55,744 nucleotides of DNA from Phytohabitans sp036906915. GTDB lineage: Bacteria; Actinomycetota; Actinomycetes; Mycobacteriales; Micromonosporaceae. The position numbers were made by a program, and so were the translations under genes. Below, in pieces: positions 33,593 through 40,883 of this stretch. The notes beneath the pieces were generated by a model. That model was not told the origin of the DNA, searched no databases, and worked only from the letters and a program-made list of their open reading frames with translations. The number at the start of each line of letters is the position of its first letter. Positions within the stretch are counted from its first letter, which is position 1. Location: contig NZ_JBAKHX010000053.1 in assembly GCF_036906915.1 (NCBI RefSeq), positions 1-55,744 of the forward strand, read 5' to 3'.

Positions 33593-36500
33593 TTGCTGCG
33601 CGCGAGCCTGGGCTCGCCGGGCTACGACGACATGCGCACGACGCTCCGGCTCGCTGGCACCTCCCTTGACGGTGGCGTGCGCGCGGCGGCGTTGCCGTTG
33701 TTCAGGGGCGACCCGCTCCACCAGGCTGTACGGGTCACCGGCGCGCCCGCCGGAGCGGCGATCGAGCTGCGCGACGGCGACGAGGTGCTCGACCGGGGCA
33801 CCGCCGGCGACGACCTGTGGCTGCCAGAGGTCAGCGAGCCCCGCACCGTCACGGTGTCCGTCGAGGGTGTCGGCTCCGGCGCCTTCGTCGTCGAACCGCA
33901 GCGCAAGTGGACCGTCCACGTCGTACACCACTCGCACCTCGACATCGGTTACACCGACCGGCAGGGCGTGGTGCTGCGCAACCACCTGGAGTACCTGGAC
34001 TCCGCGCTCGACCTGGCCGCCGCCACCGAGGACTGGCCCGACGACGCCCGCTTCCGGTGGAGCGTCGAGTCGGCGCTGCCGGTGCGGCGGTGGCTCGACG
34101 CCCGCGACAAGGCGGCCGTCGACCGGTTCGTGGCGCTGGCCCGAGACGGGCGCATCGAGGTGACCGCGATGCCGTTCCAGCTGCACACCGAGGCGTGCTC
34201 GGTGGAGGAGCTGCACCGGTTGCTGCGGTTCACCGACGACCTGCGCGAGCGCCACGGCATCCCGATCACCTCCGCCATGCACACCGACGTGCCCGGCGCG
34301 GTCGTCGGCTTCGTCGACGCCCTCGCCGCGAGCGGCGTGCGGTACCTGTCGGCGGCACACAACTGGGCCGGCCGCTCGGTGCCGTTCCTCACCGGCGGGC
34401 AGGAACTGGGCCGCCCGTTCTGGTGGCGGTCGCCGGCCGGCAACAGGGTGCTGGTGTGGTTCACCGACACCCCGCACGGCATGGCGTACATGGAAGGCAA
34501 CGTGGTCGGGCTGGCGGAGAGCTTCCCGGCCGCGGAGGACTTCCTGCCCGGGTACCTGTGGCTGCTCGCCAACGAGCCGGTGCCGTACGGCCGGGAGGCC
34601 TTCGGGTGGAACGGGCACGCCCTTCTTGAGAAGCAGCCCTATCCACACGACGTGCTTCACCTGCGGGTGCAGGGCGGCAACGCGGACAACGCCGGACCGT
34701 CGATCGTGCCGCCGTCGGTGGTGCGTGCCTGGAACGAAAAGTACGCCTACCCGAAGCTGCGCATGTCGACGAACACCGACTTCTTCGTCGACGCCGAGGC
34801 CCGCTTCGGCGACCGGGTCCCGGAGCACAGCGGCGACTGGACCGACTGGTGGGCCGACGGGCTCGGCTCCGGCGCGCGGCCGCTCGGATACGCCCGGCGG
34901 GCCCAGCACGCGGTGCGTCACGCCGAGACGCTGCACACGCTCGCGGGCACCGACGCCACCGCCGAGGTCGACGCCGTCTACGACAAGCTCGGCCTCTTCG
35001 ACGAGCACACCTGGGGCGCCGCGAACCCGTGGCACGACCACGAGGACGGCTTCGACTCCGGCGGGTTGCAGTGGGCCCGCAAGTGCGAAATGGCGTACTC
35101 CGGTGCCGACGACGCCGACGACCTGCGGCACGCCGGCGCGCACCGGCTGGGCGCGCGCCTCGCTCCGGCGTCCGCCGCGCTCACGTCGTACCTCGTCACC
35201 AACCTCGGGCCGGCGGACCGCACCGATCTCGCGGAGGCCTTCCTGCCGGCCAGCGTCGTGCCGCTCGACGAACCCGTGTCCATCGTGGATGGCCGCAGCG
35301 GCGCCGTGCTGCCACACGAGGAAGAGGCTGTGCGGCCCGAAGAGTGGCCGACCCGACCGGCCGGGCGCCACCTTCGGTTCGTGGCCCCGAACGTGCCGGC
35401 GGTGGGCCACCTGCGCGTCGACGTGGTCGCGGGTGGCGGACCGGGCCCGGTGGAGGCGCTCGACTCCTGGCAGATCGAAAACGAGTACTACCGGGTCAGC
35501 GTTGACCCGCGCGACGCCGTGCTGACCTCCATCTTCGACAAGCGCGCCGGCCGCGAGCTCGTCAATGGCGGCGCGTACGCCGGCATGAACCAGTACGTGT
35601 ACGAGCGGTACTCGACCGCGCCGCACGTCAACCACCTCTCCGGGCACATCGAGGCGCCCGATGGTGACCTGGCGCTGCTGGCGGGACGGTCGATCGGGCG
35701 GCGGGCATCGCTCGTCCGCTCGACGCGCTCGGCCATCGGCGAGACGCTGGAGGTCGAGCTGGACGGTGACGGCGTGCGCTGGCTGCGCACCACCATCACG
35801 TTGAGCGCGGGGGTGCCGCGCGTCGACATCACCAACAAGCTGTACAAGGACGGCGCGCCCGCCAAGGAGAGCGTGTTCTTCGCCTTCCCCTTCGCGATGC
35901 CGGCCCCGGTCGCGTGGGAACTGACCGGCGGCGTAGGCGGCGGTGACGCCCCGATCGTGCCGGGTGCCGCCAGCCACATGACGCCGGTGCGGCACTGGGT
36001 CGCGTTCGACGACGGCGAGGTGACGGCGGTGTGGGCGACATTGCAGGCGCCGCTCGTCATGTTCGGTGACATCTTCCTGCCGTACGCGCCGTTCCCGCCG
36101 ACGCTCGACCCGTCACCCGCCGAGCCCGGCACCGTCTACTCCTGGGCGATGAACAACATCTGGGACACCAACTTCCCCGCCCAGCAGCAGGGCGAGACCA
36201 CGTTCCGGTACGCGGTCGCCTCGGCGGCCGGCGCCGACCCTAGGGTGCTCGGACCGGCCACCGCCGCCGGGTTCACCGACGCGTTCGTGGCGGTGCCGCT
36301 GACCGGCACCGGTGCCCCGTCACCCGCCGAGGGGCGGGTCGCCTCCGTCGACCACCCGCTGGTGCGGGTCGCCGGCGTCGGGCCGTCGCGCCGCGGCCAC
36401 GACGCGGTGGTGTATCTGGCGTCGGTCTCGGACGCGCCCGTGCGCACCTTCCTGCGCTTCCCTGGTGTCGAGCGCGCCTGGCTGGGCACCAGCCTGGAAC

Positions 36501-36616
36501 GCTCGCTGGAACTGCTGTCCATATCGGACGGCGCTATCGACGTCGAGGTGCCGGCCGGTGGCTTCGTCGCGGTCTCGATTGACCGGACCGCCCGACGCGA
36601 CCGGACCGCCCGATGA
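33593..36616 (+). CDS. Glycoside hydrolase family 38 alpha-mannosidase-like enzyme
   Basis: About 1007 residues without a signal peptide, so it acts on imported glycoside in the cytoplasm. The GH38 fold shows the zinc motif HLD (His115, Asp117) in VVHHSHLDIGYTD, the likely nucleophile Asp232 in AMHTDVPG, and HTWGAANPWHDHEDGFDSGG, followed by the beta-rich C-terminal domains (ENEYYRVSVDPRDAVLTSIFD). TTG 33593 is the first standard start in the frame, but an in-frame ATA at 33581 sits 4 bases after AAAGGA, exactly where ATG would be expected; ATG 33632 is another choice. The 3' end carries a tandem 18-base duplication and overlaps the next ATG by 4 bases. Confidence 0.85.
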   Translation: MLRASLGSPGYDDMRTTLRLAGTSLDGGVRAAALPLFRGDPLHQAVRVTGAPAGAAIELRDGDEVLDRGTAGDDLWLPEVSEPRTVTVSVEGVGSGAFVVEPQRKWTVHVVHHSHLDIGYTDRQGVVLRNHLEYLDSALDLAAATEDWPDDARFRWSVESALPVRRWLDARDKAAVDRFVALARDGRIEVTAMPFQLHTEACSVEELHRLLRFTDDLRERHGIPITSAMHTDVPGAVVGFVDALAASGVRYLSAAHNWAGRSVPFLTGGQELGRPFWWRSPAGNRVLVWFTDTPHGMAYMEGNVVGLAESFPAAEDFLPGYLWLLANEPVPYGREAFGWNGHALLEKQPYPHDVLHLRVQGGNADNAGPSIVPPSVVRAWNEKYAYPKLRMSTNTDFFVDAEARFGDRVPEHSGDWTDWWADGLGSGARPLGYARRAQHAVRHAETLHTLAGTDATAEVDAVYDKLGLFDEHTWGAANPWHDHEDGFDSGGLQWARKCEMAYSGADDADDLRHAGAHRLGARLAPASAALTSYLVTNLGPADRTDLAEAFLPASVVPLDEPVSIVDGRSGAVLPHEEEAVRPEEWPTRPAGRHLRFVAPNVPAVGHLRVDVVAGGGPGPVEALDSWQIENEYYRVSVDPRDAVLTSIFDKRAGRELVNGGAYAGMNQYVYERYSTAPHVNHLSGHIEAPDGDLALLAGRSIGRRASLVRSTRSAIGETLEVELDGDGVRWLRTTITLSAGVPRVDITNKLYKDGAPAKESVFFAFPFAMPAPVAWELTGGVGGGDAPIVPGAASHMTPVRHWVAFDDGEVTAVWATLQAPLVMFGDIFLPYAPFPPTLDPSPAEPGTVYSWAMNNIWDTNFPAQQQGETTFRYAVASAAGADPRVLGPATAAGFTDAFVAVPLTGTGAPSPAEGRVASVDHPLVRVAGVGPSRRGHDAVVYLASVSDAPVRTFLRFPGVERAWLGTSLERSLELLSISDGAIDVEVPAGGFVAVSIDRTARRDRTAR

Positions 36617-37824
36617 AAATCGTCGACATCCGCGCCACGACCGTGACGGTGCCGCTCGAAGCGCCCCTGCGGCACTCCAACGGAGCCCACTGGGGGCGGT
36701 TCGTCCGCACGATCGTCGAGGTGGAAGCCGACAACGGCCTCATCGGCCTGGGCGAGCTCGGCGGCGGGGGAGAGAGCGCGGAATCCGCCATCCGGGGACT
36801 GCGGGAGTACCTGGTGGGGCACGACCCGTTCGCGCTGGAGGCGCTGCGGTTCGCGATCGCCAACCCGACCGCGAGCCTCTACAACAACCGCACGCAGCTG
36901 CTTGCCGCGGTCGAGTTCGCCTGCCTCGACCTCATCGGGCAGCACCTCGACGTGCCGGTGTACGACCTGCTCGGCGGCAAGCTGCGCGACCGGGTGCCGT
37001 TCGCGTCGTACCTGTTCTTCCGGCTTGCCTCCGCGGGCGGCGAGGGTGAGGTGCGGACGCCGGACCAGCTCGTGACGCACGCGCGGGAGCTGCGCGAAGC
37101 GCACGGGTTCACCGTCCACAAGCTCAAGGGCGGCGTCTTCCCGCCCGAGTACGAGTTGGAGTGCTACCGGGCGCTCGCCGAGGCCTGGCCGGGCGACCGG
37201 TACCGGTACGACCCCAACGGGTCGATGTCGGTGGCCGAGGCGCGGCGCTTCGGTACCGCCATCCGCGACCTGCCCAACGAGTACTTCGAGGATCCGACCT
37301 GGGGCCTCAACGGCCTGCGGCAGCTGCGCGACCTCGGCATCCCGCTGGCCACCAACACGGTCGTCGTCAACTTCGAGCAGCTCGCCACGAACGTGCGCGA
37401 CCCCGCCGTCGACGTGATCCTGCTCGACACCACGTTCTGGGGAGGCATCCGGCCGTGCGTCAAGGCGGCGGCGGTGTGCGAGACGTTCCAGCTCGGCGTG
37501 GCCGTGCACTCGTCGGGGGAGCTGGGCATCCAGCTCGCCACCATGCTGCATCTCGGCGCCGTGCTGCCCAACCTCACCTACGCCGCCGACGCGCACTACC
37601 ACCACCTGCGCGACGACGTCATCGTCGGCGGCAAAATGCCCTATGTGGACGGTACGATCGCGGTGCCGGACGGGCCGGGACTCGGCGTGCGGCTCGACCG
37701 CGAACGGGTGGCCCGATACGCCGAGCTCTACCGCGAACTGGGCGGCTACCCGTACGACCGTGACCCCGCCCGGCCCGGCTGGTACCCGTTGATCCCCAAC
37801 GACCGCTGGGCGGACCCATCTTGA
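36613..37824 (+). CDS. Glucarate dehydratase-like enolase-superfamily enzyme
   Basis: 403 residues. The enolase-superfamily barrel keeps the glucarate dehydratase pattern: KLK (Lys170, Lys172), DPNG (Asp200, Asn202), EDP (Glu226), ATN (Asn248), the Asp272 of LLDTTFW and His299 of AVHSSGE. The serine after that His replaces an asparagine that E. coli glucarate dehydratase uses, so the substrate may differ. It would take water from an aldonic or aldaric acid to give a 2-keto-3-deoxy acid. It overlaps both neighbours by 4 bases and sits between the mannosidase and mutarotase genes, fitting an oxidative, non-phosphorylated sugar route. Confidence 0.85.
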   Translation: MKIVDIRATTVTVPLEAPLRHSNGAHWGRFVRTIVEVEADNGLIGLGELGGGGESAESAIRGLREYLVGHDPFALEALRFAIANPTASLYNNRTQLLAAVEFACLDLIGQHLDVPVYDLLGGKLRDRVPFASYLFFRLASAGGEGEVRTPDQLVTHARELREAHGFTVHKLKGGVFPPEYELECYRALAEAWPGDRYRYDPNGSMSVAEARRFGTAIRDLPNEYFEDPTWGLNGLRQLRDLGIPLATNTVVVNFEQLATNVRDPAVDVILLDTTFWGGIRPCVKAAAVCETFQLGVAVHSSGELGIQLATMLHLGAVLPNLTYAADAHYHHLRDDVIVGGKMPYVDGTIAVPDGPGLGVRLDRERVARYAELYRELGGYPYDRDPARPGWYPLIPNDRWADPS

Positions 37825-38801
37825 GAAACTTCGCTGCTCGCATACATCACGCCGCCCTACGCGGCACACCGGCCGTGGTGCTGGAGAACGAACTGCTCCG
37901 CATCACCGTGCTGCTGCAAGGCGCACACGTCATCGAGTTCAACCACAAGCCGCGCGACCTCGACTTCGTTTGGCTGCGGCCCGGCAACTCCTGGCCCGGT
38001 CAGGGAGACTTCTTCGACTCGTACCCGGGCGGCTGGCAGGAGGTCTTCCCAAACGGCGGCGCCCCGGCGACGTACCGGGGCGCGGTGCTGGACCAGCACG
38101 ACGAGGCGGTCGCGCTGCCGTGGGAGTGCGAGGTGGTCGAGGACGAGCCCGAGCGGGTCGCCGTGCGCCTGACCGTGCGCACCCGGCGCACGCCGTTCCG
38201 GGTGTCCAAGGTGCTCAGCCTCGCCTCGGGCGAGGCGCGCCTGTCCGTGTCGTCGACGATCACCAGCGAGGCACCGGTGCGGACGCACGCGATGTGGGGG
38301 CAGCACCTGGCGTACGGGGCGCCATTCCTGGTGCCCGGATCCCGGATCACCCTGCCGCCGGGCGTGACGGTGCGGCCGCACGAGGTCAACCTGAACCCGC
38401 CGCGCCGGGCGGTCGTCGAGGGCGGCCCGTACCCGTGGCCCGTCGTGCCCACACCCGACGGCGGCACGGTCGACCTGTCGGTGATTCCCGAGCCGGGCGC
38501 GCCGAGCGACGTCTGCTACCTGACCGGGTTCACGGAGGGCTGGTACGAGCTGCGCCGGCCAGACGGCGACGCCGGGGTGCGCGTCGAGTGGGACGCCGCC
38601 ACGCTGCCGTACTTGTGGCTGTGGCACGAGTTCGGTGACATGACCGGGCACCCGTGGTGGGGTCGGGCTTACGTGGCCGGCCTCGAACCGTTCTCCAGCT
38701 ATCCGACCAACGGCCTGCCCGACGCCGTCGCCAACGGCTCGGCTCTGACCCTGGCCCCGTGGTCGTCCAAATCCGTCGACTGGTCGGTGGAGGTCATATG
38801 A
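37821..38801 (+). CDS. Aldose 1-epimerase (mutarotase)-like protein
   Basis: 326 residues starting with TTG 37821, which overlaps the previous stop. The galactose-mutarotase beta-sandwich is suggested by LENELLRITVLLQGAHVIEF, SYPGGWQEVFPNGGAP, RTHAMWGQHLAYGAPFLVPG and LWLWHEFGDMTGHPWWGRAY. The His of WGQHLAYG and the acidic residues near the C-terminus would be the catalytic acid/base candidates. It may interconvert anomers of the freed sugar so the dehydrogenase can use it. DUF4432-like proteins are an alternative label. It overlaps the SDR start by 4 bases. Confidence 0.72.
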   Translation: MRNFAARIHHAALRGTPAVVLENELLRITVLLQGAHVIEFNHKPRDLDFVWLRPGNSWPGQGDFFDSYPGGWQEVFPNGGAPATYRGAVLDQHDEAVALPWECEVVEDEPERVAVRLTVRTRRTPFRVSKVLSLASGEARLSVSSTITSEAPVRTHAMWGQHLAYGAPFLVPGSRITLPPGVTVRPHEVNLNPPRRAVVEGGPYPWPVVPTPDGGTVDLSVIPEPGAPSDVCYLTGFTEGWYELRRPDGDAGVRVEWDAATLPYLWLWHEFGDMTGHPWWGRAYVAGLEPFSSYPTNGLPDAVANGSALTLAPWSSKSVDWSVEVI

Positions 38802-39565
38802 AGGTCGCTGTCGTCACCGGTGGTTCGCAGGGGATCGGCGCCGCCGTCGTCGAGCGGCTCGCCGCCGACGGTACCTCGGTCGTCTACTGCGGACTCGACG
38901 AGCCACCGCCGGCAACCGACACGGTCGTGGGCGTTCGCGCCGACGTCACCGTGCCCGCCGACATGGAACGTCTCGTCGCCACCGCCGTCGAGCGCTTCGG
39001 CGGCGTAGACATCCTCGTCACCAGCGCCGGTATCCAGCGGTACGGCACCGTCGAAAGCACCACCGACGCCCTGTGGCGCGAGGTGCTCGACGTCAACCTC
39101 ACCGGCGTCTTCCTGGCCTGCCGGGCCGCCGTGCCGCACCTGCGGGCCCGGGGCGGCGGCGCCATCGTGGCCGTCTCGTCCGTCCAGGCGTTCGTGTCGC
39201 AGCAGGGCGTGGCCGCGTACGCCGCCAGCAAGGCCGGCATCAACGCGCTGGTCCGATCGATGGCACTCGACCACGCCGCCGACCGCATCCGGGTCAACGC
39301 CGTCTGTCCAGGTTCTGTCGACACACCCATGCTGCGCTGGGCCGCCGACCTCTTCCGCGGTGGGTCCACCGTGGACGACACGGTCGCCGGTTGGGGACGC
39401 AGCCACCCGCTCGGCCGGGTCGCGCGCGCCGCAGAGGTCGCCGAGGTGGTGGCGTTCCTCGCCAGCGACCGTGCGTCGTTCGTGACCGGTGCCGAATACC
39501 GGGTCGACGGTGGCCTCCTCGCCGTCAACCCGGCCGCTCTGCCTCCTGAACCACCCCCTCGTTAG
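38798..39565 (+). CDS. SDR-family sugar dehydrogenase
   Basis: 255 residues starting at ATG 38798 after GGAGG. The Rossmann motif TGGSQGIG binds NAD(P), the Ser of VSSVQAF and the YAASK motif supply the catalytic Ser-Tyr-Lys, and NAVCPGSVDTPM is typical for the classical SDR. The structural NAG motif appears as TSAGI. Relatives oxidise aldoses to lactones or 2-keto sugars. In this operon it is the likely oxidation step between mutarotase and dehydratase, though gene order alone does not prove the reaction. Confidence 0.88.
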   Translation: MKVAVVTGGSQGIGAAVVERLAADGTSVVYCGLDEPPPATDTVVGVRADVTVPADMERLVATAVERFGGVDILVTSAGIQRYGTVESTTDALWREVLDVNLTGVFLACRAAVPHLRARGGGAIVAVSSVQAFVSQQGVAAYAASKAGINALVRSMALDHAADRIRVNAVCPGSVDTPMLRWAADLFRGGSTVDDTVAGWGRSHPLGRVARAAEVAEVVAFLASDRASFVTGAEYRVDGGLLAVNPAALPPEPPPR

Positions 39566-39578
39566 GAAAAGGAGAGTC

Positions 39579-40673
39579 ATGCAAAGACGCACCCTCCTCG
39601 GTGGCGTGGCCGGCGCCGCAGCCCTCACGTTCGCCGGTGCCCGTCCCGCCTCCGCCGCCGCCCTCCCCGTCGCGTCGGCCGCCCCCAACACCGCACTCAA
39701 CAACCTCTTCAACAGGTACGGCAACAGCGGTGTCGGCTGGACCGGCGCGGACAGCACCTACTCCACCTCGATCCCCGGCGGCAAGCGGCTGTGGATCTAC
39801 TCGGACACGTTTCTCGGCCCGGTCGACTCCAACCTCGGCCGCCCCCTCGACACCCCGTTCCTGCGCAACTCCTTCATCGTGCAGAACGGCAGCAGGCTCA
39901 CCACCGTTCACGGCGGCACCGCCTCCGCGCCCGACACGCTGCTGAAGCCGTCCAACCCCGACAACTGGTTCTGGCTAGGAGCGGGCATCTGCATCGGTGG
40001 CGTGCTCAACCAGACCGTCGTCGAGTTCGGCAAGACCGGCCCTGGGCAGTGGGACTTCGCGTGGATGGGCACGTACCTCGCGCGCATCCCCGCCGCCCAG
40101 CTCACCCGGCCGATCAGCATCACACCGCTCCCGTCGTCGACCGAGGTGACCTGGGCGGCCTGGCTCCAGGTCATCGGCGACCACGTGTACGTGTACGGCG
40201 TCGAGGACCTGGGCGTAAGCAAGTACCTGCACGTCGCCCGCGCGCCCGGCCGCAACCTGCGCGCCCAGTGGGAGTACTGGACGGGCAGCGGCTGGTCCAC
40301 GCGGGAGGCCGACTCGGTGCGCGTGCTGGAAGGCGTCAGCAATGAGCACAGCGTCACGCCGTGGCGCGGCAAGTACCTGCTCGTCACCCAGGACACCACC
40401 GAACTGTTCAGCGCGAAGATCGTCGGCTATGTCGGCAACAGCCCGACCGGTCCGTTCACCGACAAGACGCTGCTCTACACGACGCCGGAGACGGGCGCGC
40501 TCGGCACCTACCGCAACGCCAACGTGTACACGTACAACCCGCATGCCCATCCCGAGCTGAGCACCGACAACCGCGTGGTCGTCTCGTACAACGTCAACAG
40601 CCTGAACGGCGACGACCTGTACGAAGACGTGACCATCTACCGCGGTCGCTTCGTCAACGTCACCTTCTCCTGA
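39579..40673 (+). CDS. Tat-type secreted DUF4185/DUF5005-like propeller protein
   Basis: 364 residues with a twin-arginine signal (MQRRTLLGGVAGAAAL, cleavage after ASA) and a mature part with blocks GNSGVGWTGADSTYS, GKRLWIYSDTFLGPV, NSFIVQNGSRL, VSNEHSVTPWRGKYLLV and YNPHAHPELS. This matches secreted five-bladed-propeller-like proteins of the DUF4185/DUF5005 group, some of which bind or cleave carbohydrates. It is the last gene of the rightward operon, 13 bases after SDR, with an AAAAGGAGA ribosome site. It could act outside the cell on the substrate before uptake; activity is unproven. Confidence 0.7.
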   Translation: MQRRTLLGGVAGAAALTFAGARPASAAALPVASAAPNTALNNLFNRYGNSGVGWTGADSTYSTSIPGGKRLWIYSDTFLGPVDSNLGRPLDTPFLRNSFIVQNGSRLTTVHGGTASAPDTLLKPSNPDNWFWLGAGICIGGVLNQTVVEFGKTGPGQWDFAWMGTYLARIPAAQLTRPISITPLPSSTEVTWAAWLQVIGDHVYVYGVEDLGVSKYLHVARAPGRNLRAQWEYWTGSGWSTREADSVRVLEGVSNEHSVTPWRGKYLLVTQDTTELFSAKIVGYVGNSPTGPFTDKTLLYTTPETGALGTYRNANVYTYNPHAHPELSTDNRVVVSYNVNSLNGDDLYEDVTIYRGRFVNVTFS

Positions 40674-40680
40674 CCTCGGT

Positions 40681-40712
40681 GGGCTCGGCGGAGCACCACC
40701 GTCTCCGCCGAG
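40681..40712. terminator. Terminator-like hairpin after the sugar operon
   Basis: CTCGGCGGAG and CTCCGCCGAG form a stem with flanking G-C pairs and a 9-base loop, starting about 8 bases after the stop of the secreted protein gene. It is the likely end of the rightward operon. Confidence 0.7.
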
Positions 40713-40763
40713 TCCACCGCTGCCCGTACGTCGGGCAGCACGGGCCGGAGCACTGCCGTAGCC

Positions 40764-40849
40764 CCGCCGATCAAGGAACTTCGCATTGATCAAGGGCAAA
40801 TGCACGCGGATCTGAGATCAAAGTACGTGCGTTTGCCCTTGATCGGCGG
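40764..40849. repeat. Nested inverted repeats with two competing hairpins
   Basis: GATCAAGGGCAAATGCACG (40788-40806) pairs with CGTGCGTTTGCCCTTGATC (40826-40844), 19 bases with one G-U-compatible mismatch. The upstream CCGCCGATCAAGG (40764-40776) can instead pair perfectly with CCTTGATCGGCGG (40837-40849). Both foldings share the right arm. It lies between two convergent genes and may be a terminator for the leftward helicase, a REP-like element, or a small mobile repeat of this genus. Confidence 0.65.
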
Positions 40850-40883
40850 GACGAAGGGGTGCGCGGGGCGCGAGAGCGGCGCG

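Noticed and set aside
33341..35995. Long minus-strand frame opposite the GH38 gene
   Set aside because: Composition is low-complexity and no ribosome site or domain is present.
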